A stretch of DNA of 64,000 bases from positions 177,791 to 241,790 of the forward strand of contig NW_022985444.1 in NCBI RefSeq assembly GCF_010093595.1. Reading direction: 5' to 3'. Shown one piece after another: positions 22,472 through 32,333 of the stretch. The notes below the pieces were generated by a model. That model did no database searches. It worked only from the letters and a program-made list of their open reading frames with translations, and was not told the origin of the DNA. A program made the translations under genes and the position numbers. The stretch comes from Mytilinidion resinicola (Eukaryota > Ascomycota > Dothideomycetes > Mytilinidiales > Mytilinidiaceae). Position 1 is the stretch's first letter. Each line of letters starts with the position of its first letter.

Positions 22472-23093
22472 TGCTCTGGAAGAATCAGAGAAAGAACAAA
22501 GATGAATAGTCTTGGTTGGAGGAGGGAGAGAAAGCGAGAGAAATTGACAGGGGGAATGCCCCACATATATGCAGGGTGAATCTCACCCAGCTGTTCAAAT
22601 CACGTGATTTTGCTTCTTGTGCAAGTTCATTGGGCCGTCATTTGTGACCGAGTTCAAGCAGTCGGCGAGCTGCCTTGTGGTGCCACGTAAGAGCCAATAA
22701 GCCTTCGCTTCATAGACAGCTACCTCCAGCCTGGTTTCGGGATAAACTGCAGCGACAGTGTTTCTGTAAGCCTTACAACCCGTGGCAGCGTTTACAGCAG
22801 TACCAGGCTAGAGTACGGTGCAGGAGCCAAACCTAGACAACACTATTGGCCCGTACCCGCCTTTGCATCGATCGAAAGCCATGGTTGAAGAAACGCACCA
22901 TCCATGGGCCGTGACAACAGAGCGTAGGTACTTTAGAGTTTGCTGTGTTACACCACATGCAGCTCGCCAACAGAAAGACGGCCCACTGCATTCCTCGAAA
23001 ATGGAATCTCCCGCCCTATAAAACCCCGTAGTTCTCCAGCCGTTTCCTCGTTCCTACACCGTCCGTAGCGCTCCCCTCCTTCTTCCTTGCACC
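22472..23093. promoter_or_regulatory. divergent promoter between a gene and its truncated paralogue
   Basis: This separates the two inverted relatives. On plus, TATAAAA at 23017-23023 lies 71 bp before the ATG at 23094, followed by a CT-rich leader. On minus, ATATATG (22571-22565) and a CT-rich leader precede the ATG at 22471. The symmetric arrangement suggests the promoter was duplicated with the gene. Confidence 0.5.
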
Positions 23094-24113
23094 ATGGCCA
23101 ACAACGCCACCATGGACGGCCCTACTCCAGAAGCTCCTTGTATCCTCTTGGCAATACCTCAAGAGCTCCGTGACAAAATTCTCTTCTTCGCCCTCCCAGA
23201 AGCGTACGCGCTCCCCATCTCCTGGGACCCGCGTGACGGCCGCCAAGTCACACCGGTCGGACTGTACCCAAAAGCGCCCTACCCATTCAACGAGACCGAG
23301 GAGCACTCCTACCAACCCATCCCCCTCCTCTCCGTCTCTTACCAGATCCGCTCCGAGTCCCTCTCCGTGCTCTCCCACCAAATTCTCCTCGAAGTCTGCA
23401 CTTTCGAAGCCCTCTCGGCTCTCCTTCCCCTTATTCCAGACGTCGCGCCCCTCCCAACGTTCCCACGAAACTTCCACCTCAACATCTTCTACGGCTTCAG
23501 CCTCTGGATCCCAGAGTACGTGGACCCGTTCAAGACGCCAGGCCCGACCAAGACGCGAGGGTACTGCAAAGCCTGGCTGGCGCAGCTCGAGCGACTCCCC
23601 GCCAACACCGACACCGTGACACTAGACTTCTCGCACCCGGTCGCCGGGAACGACCAGCGGGAACGCCTTCTAGACTACGACAAGGAACCGCTGGTGCTCG
23701 TGCAGCGCGGGTCGGCGAAGCTGTGGCGGAAGACGTGCGGTAAGGTGACGGTGAATGTGATTGGGTGGGGATTGGCTAGAAGGCAGGACTCGACGACTGT
23801 GCTGGAACGATCTGTCTATTGCCCTGGTCGGAAAAAAGGAAAGAAGGAGAACAGGAGCTCCGGTGGTTGTACCCAAAACTTTTGGAGCGTACTTTCTGAC
23901 CTCGAGGTTGAGGAGGAGTATGATGAAGATGAGGATGAGGACTATGAAGAGTCTGACGAGGAGTCTGACTCTGAGCCATACGAGGAGGATTTGGATTCTG
24001 GAGGGGAGAGCGACTACACTTCTGACATTGAGGAAGAGGAGTCTGTAGAAGAGGGGTCGAATAGCTTGGCGTCTTATATCACAAGAGGACGAATCTGTCG
24101 ACGAGCAGTCTAG
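23094..24113 (+). CDS. F-box-like 'LPxELRDxILFFALP' protein with acidic tail, probable frameshift
   Basis: 339 aa as read, single exon. The N-terminus (IPQELRDKILFFALPEA, about residues 21-37) is the F-box-like opening common in fungal proteins of unknown function. A globular-looking region follows to about residue 245, then the acidic tail (EEEYDEDEDEDYEESDEE). The frame ends at TAG 24111-24113. From 24082 the next frame continues with equally acidic sequence (QEDESVDEQSRTCKSESEDV) for 53 codons to TGA 24241-24243. That stretch repeats the motif FWSVLSDLE, which also occurs before the acidic tail at about 23881-23907. A one-base indel near 24070-24082 is the simplest reading; a 43-nt intron is possible but very short. 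A truncated inverted paralogue lies upstream, and a MITE begins 7 bp after the downstream TGA. Confidence 0.75.
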   Translation: MANNATMDGPTPEAPCILLAIPQELRDKILFFALPEAYALPISWDPRDGRQVTPVGLYPKAPYPFNETEEHSYQPIPLLSVSYQIRSESLSVLSHQILLEVCTFEALSALLPLIPDVAPLPTFPRNFHLNIFYGFSLWIPEYVDPFKTPGPTKTRGYCKAWLAQLERLPANTDTVTLDFSHPVAGNDQRERLLDYDKEPLVLVQRGSAKLWRKTCGKVTVNVIGWGLARRQDSTTVLERSVYCPGRKKGKKENRSSGGCTQNFWSVLSDLEVEEEYDEDEDEDYEESDEESDSEPYEEDLDSGGESDYTSDIEEEESVEEGSNSLASYITRGRICRRAV

Positions 24114-24249
24114 GACTTGCAAGTCCGAGTCTGAAGATGTGGGAGAAGTGGAAGAGGACATCACTGTCAGGCCAGCTCCTCAAGCAGAGTCTGGATCGAC
24201 CTCGACCTTTTGGAGTGTTCTTTCTGACCTCGAGCCTGCCTGAGGAGTA

Positions 24250-24501
24250 CAATGCCTCGTCATAGAAATCCGTACACTGGTTTACCGCTGTGTGAGGAGC
24301 TTCATAGTGTTTTCAGCATTCCGAATGATGAAAAAGTTCGGCATTTTGGAGAACAAGTAGACTCGCGAGGTTACTCCAGACAGCGTCAGCTAGATGTACG
24401 CAAATCGGAAACGTAGCCGCTCCGCTATCACCGGTTTTCATTAGTAAGGAGTGCCACCAATAGCGGCAGGGAAGTGTACGGATATTTATGGCAAGGCATT
24501 G
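24250..24501. mobile_element. MITE, copy 1 (about 252 bp, TA target site)
   Basis: The ends are imperfect inverted repeats of about 28 bp. The left end begins CAATGCCTCGTCATAGAAAT and the right end, read in reverse, begins CAATGCCTTGCCATAAATAT; both continue to CCGTACAC. The element is bounded by TA on each side (24248-24249 and 24502-24503). No coding capacity. A second copy at 60367-60615 shares both ends and much of the interior. The TA duplication fits mobilisation by a Tc1/mariner-type transposase. Confidence 0.85.
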
Positions 24502-24503
24502 TA

Positions 24504-25010
24504 AGTAAGGGGTGTGTGCGATGATGAAGATTTGCGAGTGGAGTTTTGGAGGGTTATAACGGGTGTTATGCTTCTTTCGTAGTGAATGTCTAGTGCCGCA
24601 TTAGGCTGTTGACAGCAAAGTCTCTTTCTTCGTCTCCTACTACTTCCTCTACACTTTCGTATATTTCTTCCCTTTTACAAAATAGTGGTACCTAGACAAC
24701 TTTACAAGACTTCTGAGCGACGCCGCCTGTGAGCCACGACATAGCCAGAAATCAACCGTACCTAGAATACAGTACTTGGTCATAGGTTTAGGCACACGGA
24801 TATGTCACTGCTGTGGCTCCAATCTTGCTCGCTCGAAACCACTGTCAGGAATACCCTAGCCCACAAATAATACCTCCATCAAAAGGTAGTCTAATTTCCA
24901 CTGCGCTAGACTTTACATCGTACTTGGAGTTTTAAAAGCCTATCAAGATATCCTAAGCAGTCGCAAGGAGTGCCCAAACTTCTGTCTTGGTCGTACAAAG
25001 GTATAGTTCC
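24504..25010. other. intergenic containing a 151-bp-family repeat copy
   Basis: Apart from the repeat at 24780-24960 nothing is recognised. It lies between the MITE and the 3' end of the F-box-like gene on minus. Confidence 0.5.
24780..24960 (+). repeat. dispersed copy of the 151-bp repeat family (diverged)
   Basis: This shares AGGCACACGGATATGTCACTG, GGCTCCAATCTTGCTCGCTC, GAAACCACTGTCAGGA, AAAAGGTAGTCTAAT, CTTTACATCGTACTTGGAG and AAAAGCCTA with the copy at 35390-35595 and, more loosely, with the tandem array. The hairpin segment is degraded here. Confidence 0.65.
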
Positions 25011-26917
25011 TCATTCGCTCCCACGAACTATCTTGCGAAAGAGCACTCTGCGAGGTGAGACATCCGACCCTTCCAAAGGCCACTCGTAAAACCCGCTTCG
25101 AGGCAGGTCCCACGTCGATTTAAGGACTTCTTTCGAATACGGCATTCCCAGATCTCGTTTCACGTCATGCTCCTTCCATATCCGCTGCAGGTCCTTCTTG
25201 CTCTCAGACTCCACCTTCACGCCATCAATAACCATCGTTCGCTTAGAAGAAGCTGTTGCAACGCGTTCCGTAGCGGGTTTCGCTTCCTGGAATTTGAAGA
25301 GGAACAGCTTGGAGAGGATTTCGGGTAGGTCTACCAGCTCCCTGTTGAGAGCTACAGACTCCCAGTCCCCCACCTTGATTGTAAAGGTTCGAAGAGCGCA
25401 GCCGCGCTTGTGTGTTTGAAGGAAGCGGTATAAGCGGGCGCACCATGTTGGCTCCAAGGACGGCGAGTGGAGGTCACGAACGTTAGTGTAGATTTCAAGG
25501 TGTTGGAGTTTTGGGAGTTGATAGAGATCTAGCAAGCCGTGGGGTGGCTTTTGATTGCAGAACTGGTGTTAGAATCGCCTTCGATAAGATATCTATTAGC
25601 TGATGAGCGGCTTACCTATGCGGTATGGAGATCTATATCCAACGTCAATGTCTCTAGCTCTGCAAGCGTATTTACTAACCCTAATAGCTGACTCGTCGAA
25701 AGCGATCGGGTCTCGTCCTCTCCGACTGAGGATTCTAGACGATGGAATCTAAAGGAGCGAAGAGTTGCTGCATGACGGTAGATCTCCTGCGCCACGTCGC
25801 CAAAGTAGACATTCTCGATGTCTAAAACTTCCAGAGCTTCGAGTTGATCAATAAACCTGCTCAAGTGTGTGGCGTATGGATGGTTATGCGCTGAGTGAGG
25901 CAACTGAGTTCCACCCTTCCAAACAAATTTGCGCAGCGCGGGCGTTCGGCCGCTCAAGGCATCTAAGAAATGCAAGTAATCCTGACCGTTCCAGCAGTCT
26001 TCGAGAGTTAGATGTTTCAAATGTGACCAATCTGCGGCATTTGCCCATATTTCCGGCGCTTCGGTGTCATTTGAAGCGCCCCGGTACCACGACCTATAGT
26101 CGGCCATTCGATATCCGACAAGAACAAGTCGGACGAGAGGAGGCAACGTCTCGCCTGGTTGCAAGCGATATGGACCCACAGATTTGGGTACTGGACGCAA
26201 GCCCGTATCTCCGCTTTCTCTGAACTCGAAGGCTCGGAGGTTAGGAGACGATTTGAGAATGTCGATGATGTTTTGGGGGTGGGCGTGCCCACAATCCCAG
26301 AAGGAAGCCTTCAAGGAGTGGAGGCAAGGCGAATCGAGGAGAGCGTCGACGCTATCACCTCCATGTCCATTGAAAGAGTTGATAATTAGGTGGCAATGAG
26401 GCCAGCGGGTGTTGAGTTCTTGTACAATCGGCATTGGTATAAGCCATCGGATGTTCCATCTGTTTACATCAAACATTAGCATCTACTCTTCGGTGCCGGG
26501 ATTATATGGGCTCTCAACGTAAAAGAGACGAGCTTCTTCACGGTTTGTAAGAGCTTAATGATGAGGCCCTCTAGAAAAGGCGGCTTTATGAATTCCCAGG
26601 AACCAACGAGAACATTCTGGACGTGTCTAGCCCGGTCACCGTCATTAGCAAGAAGCTCTTCTAGGAAACGTCTCGCCCTAGTCAGAGATTCGTCGCCGTA
26701 GTCAAGCTTGACAGAACGGTAGATCAGTGGTAGGGCTGTATCGCGGTACTGATGATTACATAAGCTCGCCGTACGCACAGCGGCAGGATCTGTAATGAGC
26801 AGCTATTCAAAGAGAATATTAGTAGAAGTACATTTATGCTAAGGGCTTGATCCGTACATGTTCGAAAATCAAAGAGACGAGCTCTGGTGGAAGGACGGGG
26901 GACGAGTTCAGAGGCAT
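25011..26917 (-). CDS. F-box/LRR-type protein with an in-frame stop at an exon end
   Basis: Exons on minus are 26917-26858, 26802-26519, 26459-25616 and 25562-25011; introns are 55, 59 and 53 nt. Full length would be 579 aa. It opens with an F-box (VLPPELVSLIFEH, residues 8-20), followed by LLITDPAAVRTASLCNHQYR and LPLIYRSVKLDY. The rest resembles fungal F-box proteins with irregular leucine-rich segments (WSHLKHLTLEDCWNGQ, LEALEVLDIENVYFG, LAELETLTLDIDLHT, LPKLQHLEIYTNVRDLH). Codon 396, the last of exon 3 (25618-25616), is TAG directly before GTAAGC. CAG there would give the normal CAG/GTAAG junction and an open frame, so a C-to-T change is likely and the protein would now be truncated by about a third. 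Role in a ubiquitin ligase is inferred from the F-box alone. Confidence 0.65.
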
Positions 26918-27366
26918 ATCGAAGAACAAGCCCGTTTGAGGTATGAAATGAACTAAGCAATGGTCAGAGTTGCAGAGGCATGTTGCCGTCAAAAAGAAAC
27001 GAACGATAAATGAGAGAGCTCGAGTCTAGATAATACATGGATGAAAGGAGCGGCCAAGGGCGTGAGCGGCGAGGACGGCGGGGCGGAGCGAAGCGACGTT
27101 AACTACCAAGTATGCATCTGATTGGTGGTATTATTGTATCCTATCCCTTGTTTTTACCAAATATACCAGACGTTGAGAAAGCTCCATAGCTTCCAAGATA
27201 TGTATAAATCTACCCATTATGCCCTCAAACGTAACATAGTAAAACGTGTTCTAAAACTCCCTTGCCGCAACCACCCTTACAGATCATGAGCCATAGTATG
27301 CACACACTCCGCGTATAGGAACACATTCTCTCTGTAGCTTAGAAGAAATACGCTTGCATTACAGAA
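26918..27366. other. intergenic, no gene seen
   Basis: Promoter side of the F-box-like gene and 3' side of the protease gene. Nothing else recognised. Confidence 0.5.
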
Positions 27367-28505
27367 TTACGAATACTTCCAGCCAGCAAGGTATCTGCGT
27401 CGTACTTCGGGGCTTTCCAGCTCAGCCAATTTCTCGTGAAGCTTTTTCACTGCCTCAACCTGCATCGCAATCTGTTCGGACCAATCAATGCCTGGAATGA
27501 AGGTCGCTATAGCGTACCATCGATAACTGTCCGGGTTCGAGATTGCCTTGGTCAAGCCTTCTAACCCCATTTTCGTCAGATCCCTACATCCATTCCAGCA
27601 GTATGAGAGTCCACCAGGACCGTTTGGGGCGTCGTAGTCGGAGACTTCACAGATCAGCTTAAGGCTCGAAAAAGACATCAAAGAAGCTCGGCGGGTATGA
27701 CCGTATGGTATACTCACATTTTCCACCACCCTTAGTGTGAAAGAGTTCATGCATGATGACACCAGCTAGCGATCTGCCAAATATGATATCAATCCTATCA
27801 TAATTGGCGGAGTTGATCTTGCTCATTACGTCCGCCTCGTACTGGGCCCTCGGAAGAGTTTGATCCAAGTCGTCGACCATGAATCGCCTCAGCTTAGAAG
27901 GAGTGTCCTGATACTCGATAAGATTGTTCTCTGACTCGGCCAACATATCGGGACAAAGAATGATGTCGTTAGTAGAGACTAGCGTGTATGCCAGCTTTTT
28001 GCTATCCTTGCAGTTTTGCCAGTCATCCCAGACCTTTCCGTTTGGCAGCTCGATTGGTTGCGCTCGAACACGATCCCATGGATCCGTCACGCCGAAAGGG
28101 CCTTTGACTTGTTCGAGATGCGTATCGCTACAGAATAGAGTTATAGTATCCCCTGGCCTAAACATCTCGATTATCATCTGGTAATGACCTTGAGCAATTC
28201 TCAGTTAGGAAAAGTGTGAATGAGGACCCAGGGTGGTACTGACTCTGGACCCATTCCGCCTCTTGTCCCATATTCGAAGCTGATTCACCCCTGAACATTT
28301 TTAGTACCCACGCATCTTGCGGCTTCTTGAAACTGGTGTGTGCGTTTTCGGTGAGCTTCCAAAGCTCTAGTATCGCAGTGGCAATATGGGATCTTTGATC
28401 AGCTGTACAGCTCACCTCATCAATCGCAATGTAAGAATGAGCAAGTGGTAGGAAATTGAGGCATATAAGAATATTGAGGAGAATGGTCCAGTTTCGGAAG
28501 GCCAT
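27367..28505 (-). CDS. secreted zinc metalloprotease (HELFH, M35/HRXXH-like)
   Basis: Exons on minus are 28505-28244, 28188-27714 and 27664-27367, with introns of 55 nt (GTCAGT..CTAAC..CTCAAG) and 49 nt (GTATAC..TTCGAG); the product is 344 aa. Residues 1-24 form a signal peptide (hydrophobic core ILLNILICLNFLPLA, then HS). The zincin motif HELFH lies near residue 240 (GVIMHELFHTKGGGK); its two His bind zinc and Glu is catalytic. Downstream are VSDYDAPNGPGG, CWNGCRDL and NPDSYRWYAIATF. The last resembles the NADTY segment of deuterolysin-type enzymes, and the Asp-rich VSDYD could supply the third ligand. An extracellular protease of a saprotroph or pathogen is the likely role. The exact MEROPS family is uncertain, and intron 2 is the least certain junction. 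Confidence 0.8.
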
Positions 28506-30533
28506 TGCACATACACAGAAACCGGTATGTACTTTACGATAGTCGACAGAGATTGGAGGTCTTGAATATAGACAGCCTCGGTAGCTCCGTTCACTTCTGA
28601 GGGAATTCAGGCACACTTGTAGTTGCAACTAGACCACGTTGCCCTTTCATGATTAATTGTGAAAGTTACTATTCATAGAAAGAATGCTCTTGGATCCCTC
28701 TGGATTCTACTATGGTAGTCGTAGAATCCTGGAAGAGTATACGCGAATCGGCTTTGCTCGTTATCCTACGAAACCGCCTCGCTGGACGCATGATCTCTTC
28801 AACCAGTGTCAATGATCTATTATTAGCCATTCAAAGGATTATTCCTCACATACAAGCCCTGGAATAATGCACTCCTTATTTGGAGTTCACGCCAGATTGT
28901 TGAAGTCTCCAAAGCTTCCTTGCAAGGTTCAACCACTAATCTTTGAACCAGTGGCAACATGATAATGTCGGGCTCTCCCAACGGCTTCTTAGGCTCACGT
29001 CTCATGAGTTGAAACATGGCAGTGCTCGTACGGCGAAGAACAAAGATGGCGCGCATCGATGAAATTACCGCACCACTTCCAGAATCCGAGTAGACAAGGA
29101 ACGTTATTACCAGGACTTAAAACCTTATAGACCAAGCGGCAATTAGAACGATGCTTTAGTAGGATAGAATTCTACGAAATCTCAATCGTGACTTATCTGG
29201 CAGGCTCACTCGCCGTTCGCCAGGACGTGGCTGGAGACCGGGAAGCGGCGTAGGGCAACGACGCCGCATTGACGACGCCGTAGGAATACCGCGGCCTTGA
29301 AGAAGCTTGCGAGACATGTATGCAATAAGGATCGGGGCCAACCGCGAAGGATTAAAACGACGCCGCAAAACAGATAATACAATATCCCAATGTGCACCCA
29401 AGCAATTTCCTTTCCCGTTCAGGAACCTAAGCGGCTCATGCTCCAGCCTGAGCTGTGGCTGTGCTGGGTGAGCGCATCCTGAGCCGAGACTGAGCGCATC
29501 TGAGCCGAGATTGAGCAGCTCATTAGAACCCGGTTTTGGGCCCTGGATTCGACAGGGAGGGTTGAGACTGGGGTCCTTACCCTACCTTAGAAGGCCCATT
29601 TCCGGGCCCGTAGGCATGCCAGGTCCCAGTTTCAGGGCCCTAATTCTCGAGTAAACTTACCCTTAATAGAAAAAAGCCTAAGGCTGATCTGCGCCACTTT
29701 ATCTGCCACAATACTTGTATTCTCTACCTACTTATATAAAGCTTCGCCGCTTGCTTAGCCTAAAGGATTAGCCTAGACGGGCTTAGGTACTAAAGTAGTA
29801 TGTGCCCACTGCCTCACCACAATAATATATACTTCCTAGCGCCCCGGTCCCAGCGCTCGCTTGCACGCCCTAAAAACCCTTACAAACCTATTACTAGCTC
29901 CCTATGGCTATATTTGTTATTTACACTGCCTAAAGAGGATAATGGCTGAGACATGCGTTAAAGAAGAGCTCGAAGGAGCAAGTGCGGGGTTCGAGACCTG
30001 CCCTACTATCTAACACCCCTCCTGGAAGCTTATTGTCAATTGGTGTGCGCAATCCGAGTTAAGGAACTCCCGGAAATTGCTTTTTTTCTGTTTAGAGATG
30101 CACGGTGCATTCTCCGTCCATTGTGAGAGTGGACTGTCCCATTAGCTCTCAACCCCTCTAGCCAGTTAAGTCAGCTTCTGTCGTCCTAAGAGTCTCACAT
30201 AGCGGATCGCGACATCTCTATTTATTCCACCAGTGGTATTACTAACTGCCTTGCCCTTTTACTTGTATTGGCGAAAGTCGTTACCGAAGATGGGCAGGCA
30301 GGAAAAGGACAGCAGAGGAAGAGGCTTAGAATTGCATAGTTTTAAAAGTTTCAACTTTACTAGTAAGAGTCCGGTGACTTATTGAGAAGAGTTAAACCTC
30401 GTAATTCTTGAACTCTCCTAGCCAGTAGCCTACATGTTAACACAGCCTCCGGTGTGTCTTCCCAGTGCAAGTATCTTCCAATATTTAAGTCCCTTTGATC
30501 CACTATAGGATATCTAGCGCTTCTCGTCTCTGC
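28506..30533. other. gene-less, repeat-like debris
   Basis: No supported gene. At 29465-29515 GAGCGCATC-TGAGCCGAGA is repeated. Around 29950-29996 there is a TGGCTGAGA word followed about 35 bp later by GGGTTCGAGACC, resembling tRNA A and B boxes, but the arms do not pair. The right end at 30534-30543 is one copy of the target duplication of the adjacent transposon. Confidence 0.5.
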
Positions 30534-30543
30534 GGTCTCTACT

Positions 30544-31326
30544 AGTGATTGAGTTAGATTAGAGTGGAGTGGATTGAAGCTCATATCCACTCTACTCCAG
30601 CTCAAACCTCATGGAGCTCCAGAAAAGATTAGCGCTAACCAAAGGAAGTAAGATATATTGCCTAAAAAAAAGTTAGCGCTGTCAAAATCCATGAATTAAG
30701 GAACGGAACTGCCTATCAACTTAATGTAGCAAGATCGTGATTTAGGGCCTATATATCATCTGTAGGCTCATCGCCATCCTCGACACCCTGCCACTGCCAC
30801 GTCAAATTGTATGTCCTCCGCATTCTCCGCTGCCCGTGAGGCTACCAACTGTTCCGCGCGAGCGTTGGTAAGTGTGAGGATCATAGGATAGGTGCGCCAA
30901 GATCTTTGGCCAGATCGCGATCGTAGTAGATATCGCCGTTAACGGCCTCTGGGTAACTGCAGCGTCTCGGCGGCAGCGTCGTCTGCCATAGTAATGCTAG
31001 AAAGCAGCGATGCGGGTAGCTTCAAAAATCAATGAGGAGCGATGAGAATAAGAATATACAGGACGGATGAGAACTCAGGGGGATTTGGTCGAAAAAGCTG
31101 GTGACACGGCTAACAATTTAAGGACTAGAATAGATCTCTACAACTCTGCATCCGATTCGACGCGCCACGTTCCAGCCGCATGCCCTCAGCCTCAACACCA
31201 CGCCCTTGGCCATATAGCGCATCTAATTTTGGAGCTCCACGGCCCATCGCGGATCCACTCGAATAGCGTCAGAATGTACGCTCCATCCACTCCAACCCAG
31301 CTCCACTCCAGTCCAACTCAATCACT
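30544..31326. mobile_element. 783-bp non-autonomous DNA transposon, 10-bp target duplication
   Basis: The element is flanked by an exact 10-bp direct repeat, GGTCTCTACT, at 30534-30543 and 31327-31336. It begins AGTGATTGAGTTAGATTAGA, and its right end read in reverse begins AGTGATTGAGTTGGACTGGA. Similarity between the inverted ends continues in patches for about 100 bp (GGAGTGGAT; GGAGCTCCA followed by ATTAG). A 9-11 bp duplication with long inverted ends is typical of Mutator-like elements; hAT elements usually give 8 bp. The only coding hint is a minus-strand ATG at 30989 with 16 codons (MADDAAAETLQLPRGR) before a stop. The right end forms the 3' end of the cupin-like gene. Confidence 0.85.
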
Positions 31327-32077
31327 GGTCTCTACTGGGCGTATACTCGACATACTCCCCCTTCATTCCTAGGAATAGCGTCCCAGCCCAATACGCAGTT
31401 GTCATTACCGCCCTTGCTATGAAATATAGACTTTGTAATTGCAAGCGCTTCGCCCAAACTGGCGGTCGACCACCAAAAGGTTGACACATCCATGGCCATG
31501 TTACTGGTATGTAGCCATGGTACATATGGAAGTCGTGGGCCTGGAAGATAGTCTGCAGTTGAATCCAGAGCATCAGACTCAGGAGCCCGTTCCTCCAGGA
31601 GGGCACAACAGCCAGGATCGCGAATAAGGCTTTCAACCACAACGGTGTCGAACGCAGCTGTGGAAAGATATCTCTATCGAGGATGGCGCTACAGATGTTT
31701 CGCCAAAGAGCATGATCGGCCACCAGATCAACCGTGAGCGGAACTTGAGCATCTTTTTTGAGCCGATTCCATGCTACGCGCTGGCGGGGCGCAAATTTCA
31801 CGCTCATGCCCGTGGAACCAAGTTTGTCGTAGCTGCCGGATAGGCCTTGGGCGACGTAGACGTGCAGAAAACCTGATAAGCAACTCACGCGTTCGCAGGC
31901 GGCGGCACGGTTTTTGGAAGGGTGCCAATGCAAACGCATGCGCCAGCCGCTTGAGGGTGGGATGGCGATGCGAATTGCATTTGGAGAAAGTGGCGATGAG
32001 GAAGTGAAGGTGAATGTAGCTGCGTCTGGAAAGGGGAGGTTGAATATTGTGACATTGGTTGTGTTGGTCCGATGCAT
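31322..32077 (-). CDS. cupin-like protein with C-terminal hydrophobic segments
   Basis: A single minus-strand exon of 251 aa. Residues about 45-110 read like a cupin: WRMRLHWHPSKNRAAACERV gives H-x-H..E, followed by GFLHVYVAQG and later GMSVKFAPRQRVAWNR. The C-terminal half has hydrophobic stretches (LWLKALFAILAVV, LLSLMLWIQLQTI, LYFIARAVMTTAYWAGTLFL) that could bind membrane. The stop TGA (31324-31322) lies within the inverted end of the transposon at 30544-31326. Across the insertion the original frame would have continued from the 10-bp duplication into about six more residues before a TAG. A methyltransferase fragment lies 49 nt upstream on the same strand. Function unknown; small-molecule modification is a guess from the cupin resemblance. 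Confidence 0.65.
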   Translation of the reverse strand: MHRTNTTNVTIFNLPFPDAATFTFTSSSPLSPNAIRIAIPPSSGWRMRLHWHPSKNRAAACERVSCLSGFLHVYVAQGLSGSYDKLGSTGMSVKFAPRQRVAWNRLKKDAQVPLTVDLVADHALWRNICSAILDRDIFPQLRSTPLWLKALFAILAVVPSWRNGLLSLMLWIQLQTIFQAHDFHMYHGYIPVTWPWMCQPFGGRPPVWAKRLQLQSLYFIARAVMTTAYWAGTLFLGMKGEYVEYTPSRDQ

Positions 32078-32126
32078 GGTGACTGATGTGTAGGTTGCTG
32101 GACGCGGAGGTGAGATGAGGTTAAGA

Positions 32127-32333
32127 TCAGGTAGTGAGCTTGGCGAAACTCACAGAGATGGTGCCTGAGCCAGCGCCGACGTCTAAGAGCGTCAAATGGG
32201 AGTTGGATTCTTTCATAGACTGCAACTTGGGCAGCAAATGGGCAGCGCTGTTTTCGGCAGTCCGCAACTCGTGGAGGATCGCTTGAGCGGGCGGATGGCC
32301 TGGCTTCTCGCTTGGAGTCTGGTCTTGCTCCAT
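32127..32333 (-). pseudogene. SAM-dependent methyltransferase, N-terminal fragment
   Basis: On minus, 68 codons open with MEQDQTPSEKPGHPPAQAIL and reach the class I SAM-binding motif LTLLDVGAGSGTISVSFAKL, then stop at TGA 32129-32127. Fungal enzymes with this start are typically 250-300 aa, so motifs II onward are missing. No continuation is visible downstream, where the cupin-like gene begins after 49 nt. A GTGAGT lies inside the motif and a CTTAAC..GTCCAG follows, so an intron can be drawn, but it does not join the cupin-like frame. I read this as a truncated relic. A short expressed peptide is possible. Confidence 0.6.

Noticed and set aside
32127..32182. Intron joining the methyltransferase fragment to the cupin-like frame
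   Set aside because: GTGAGT..GTCCAG is present, but the reading phases do not match, and the motif continues naturally (GTISVSFAK) through the supposed donor.
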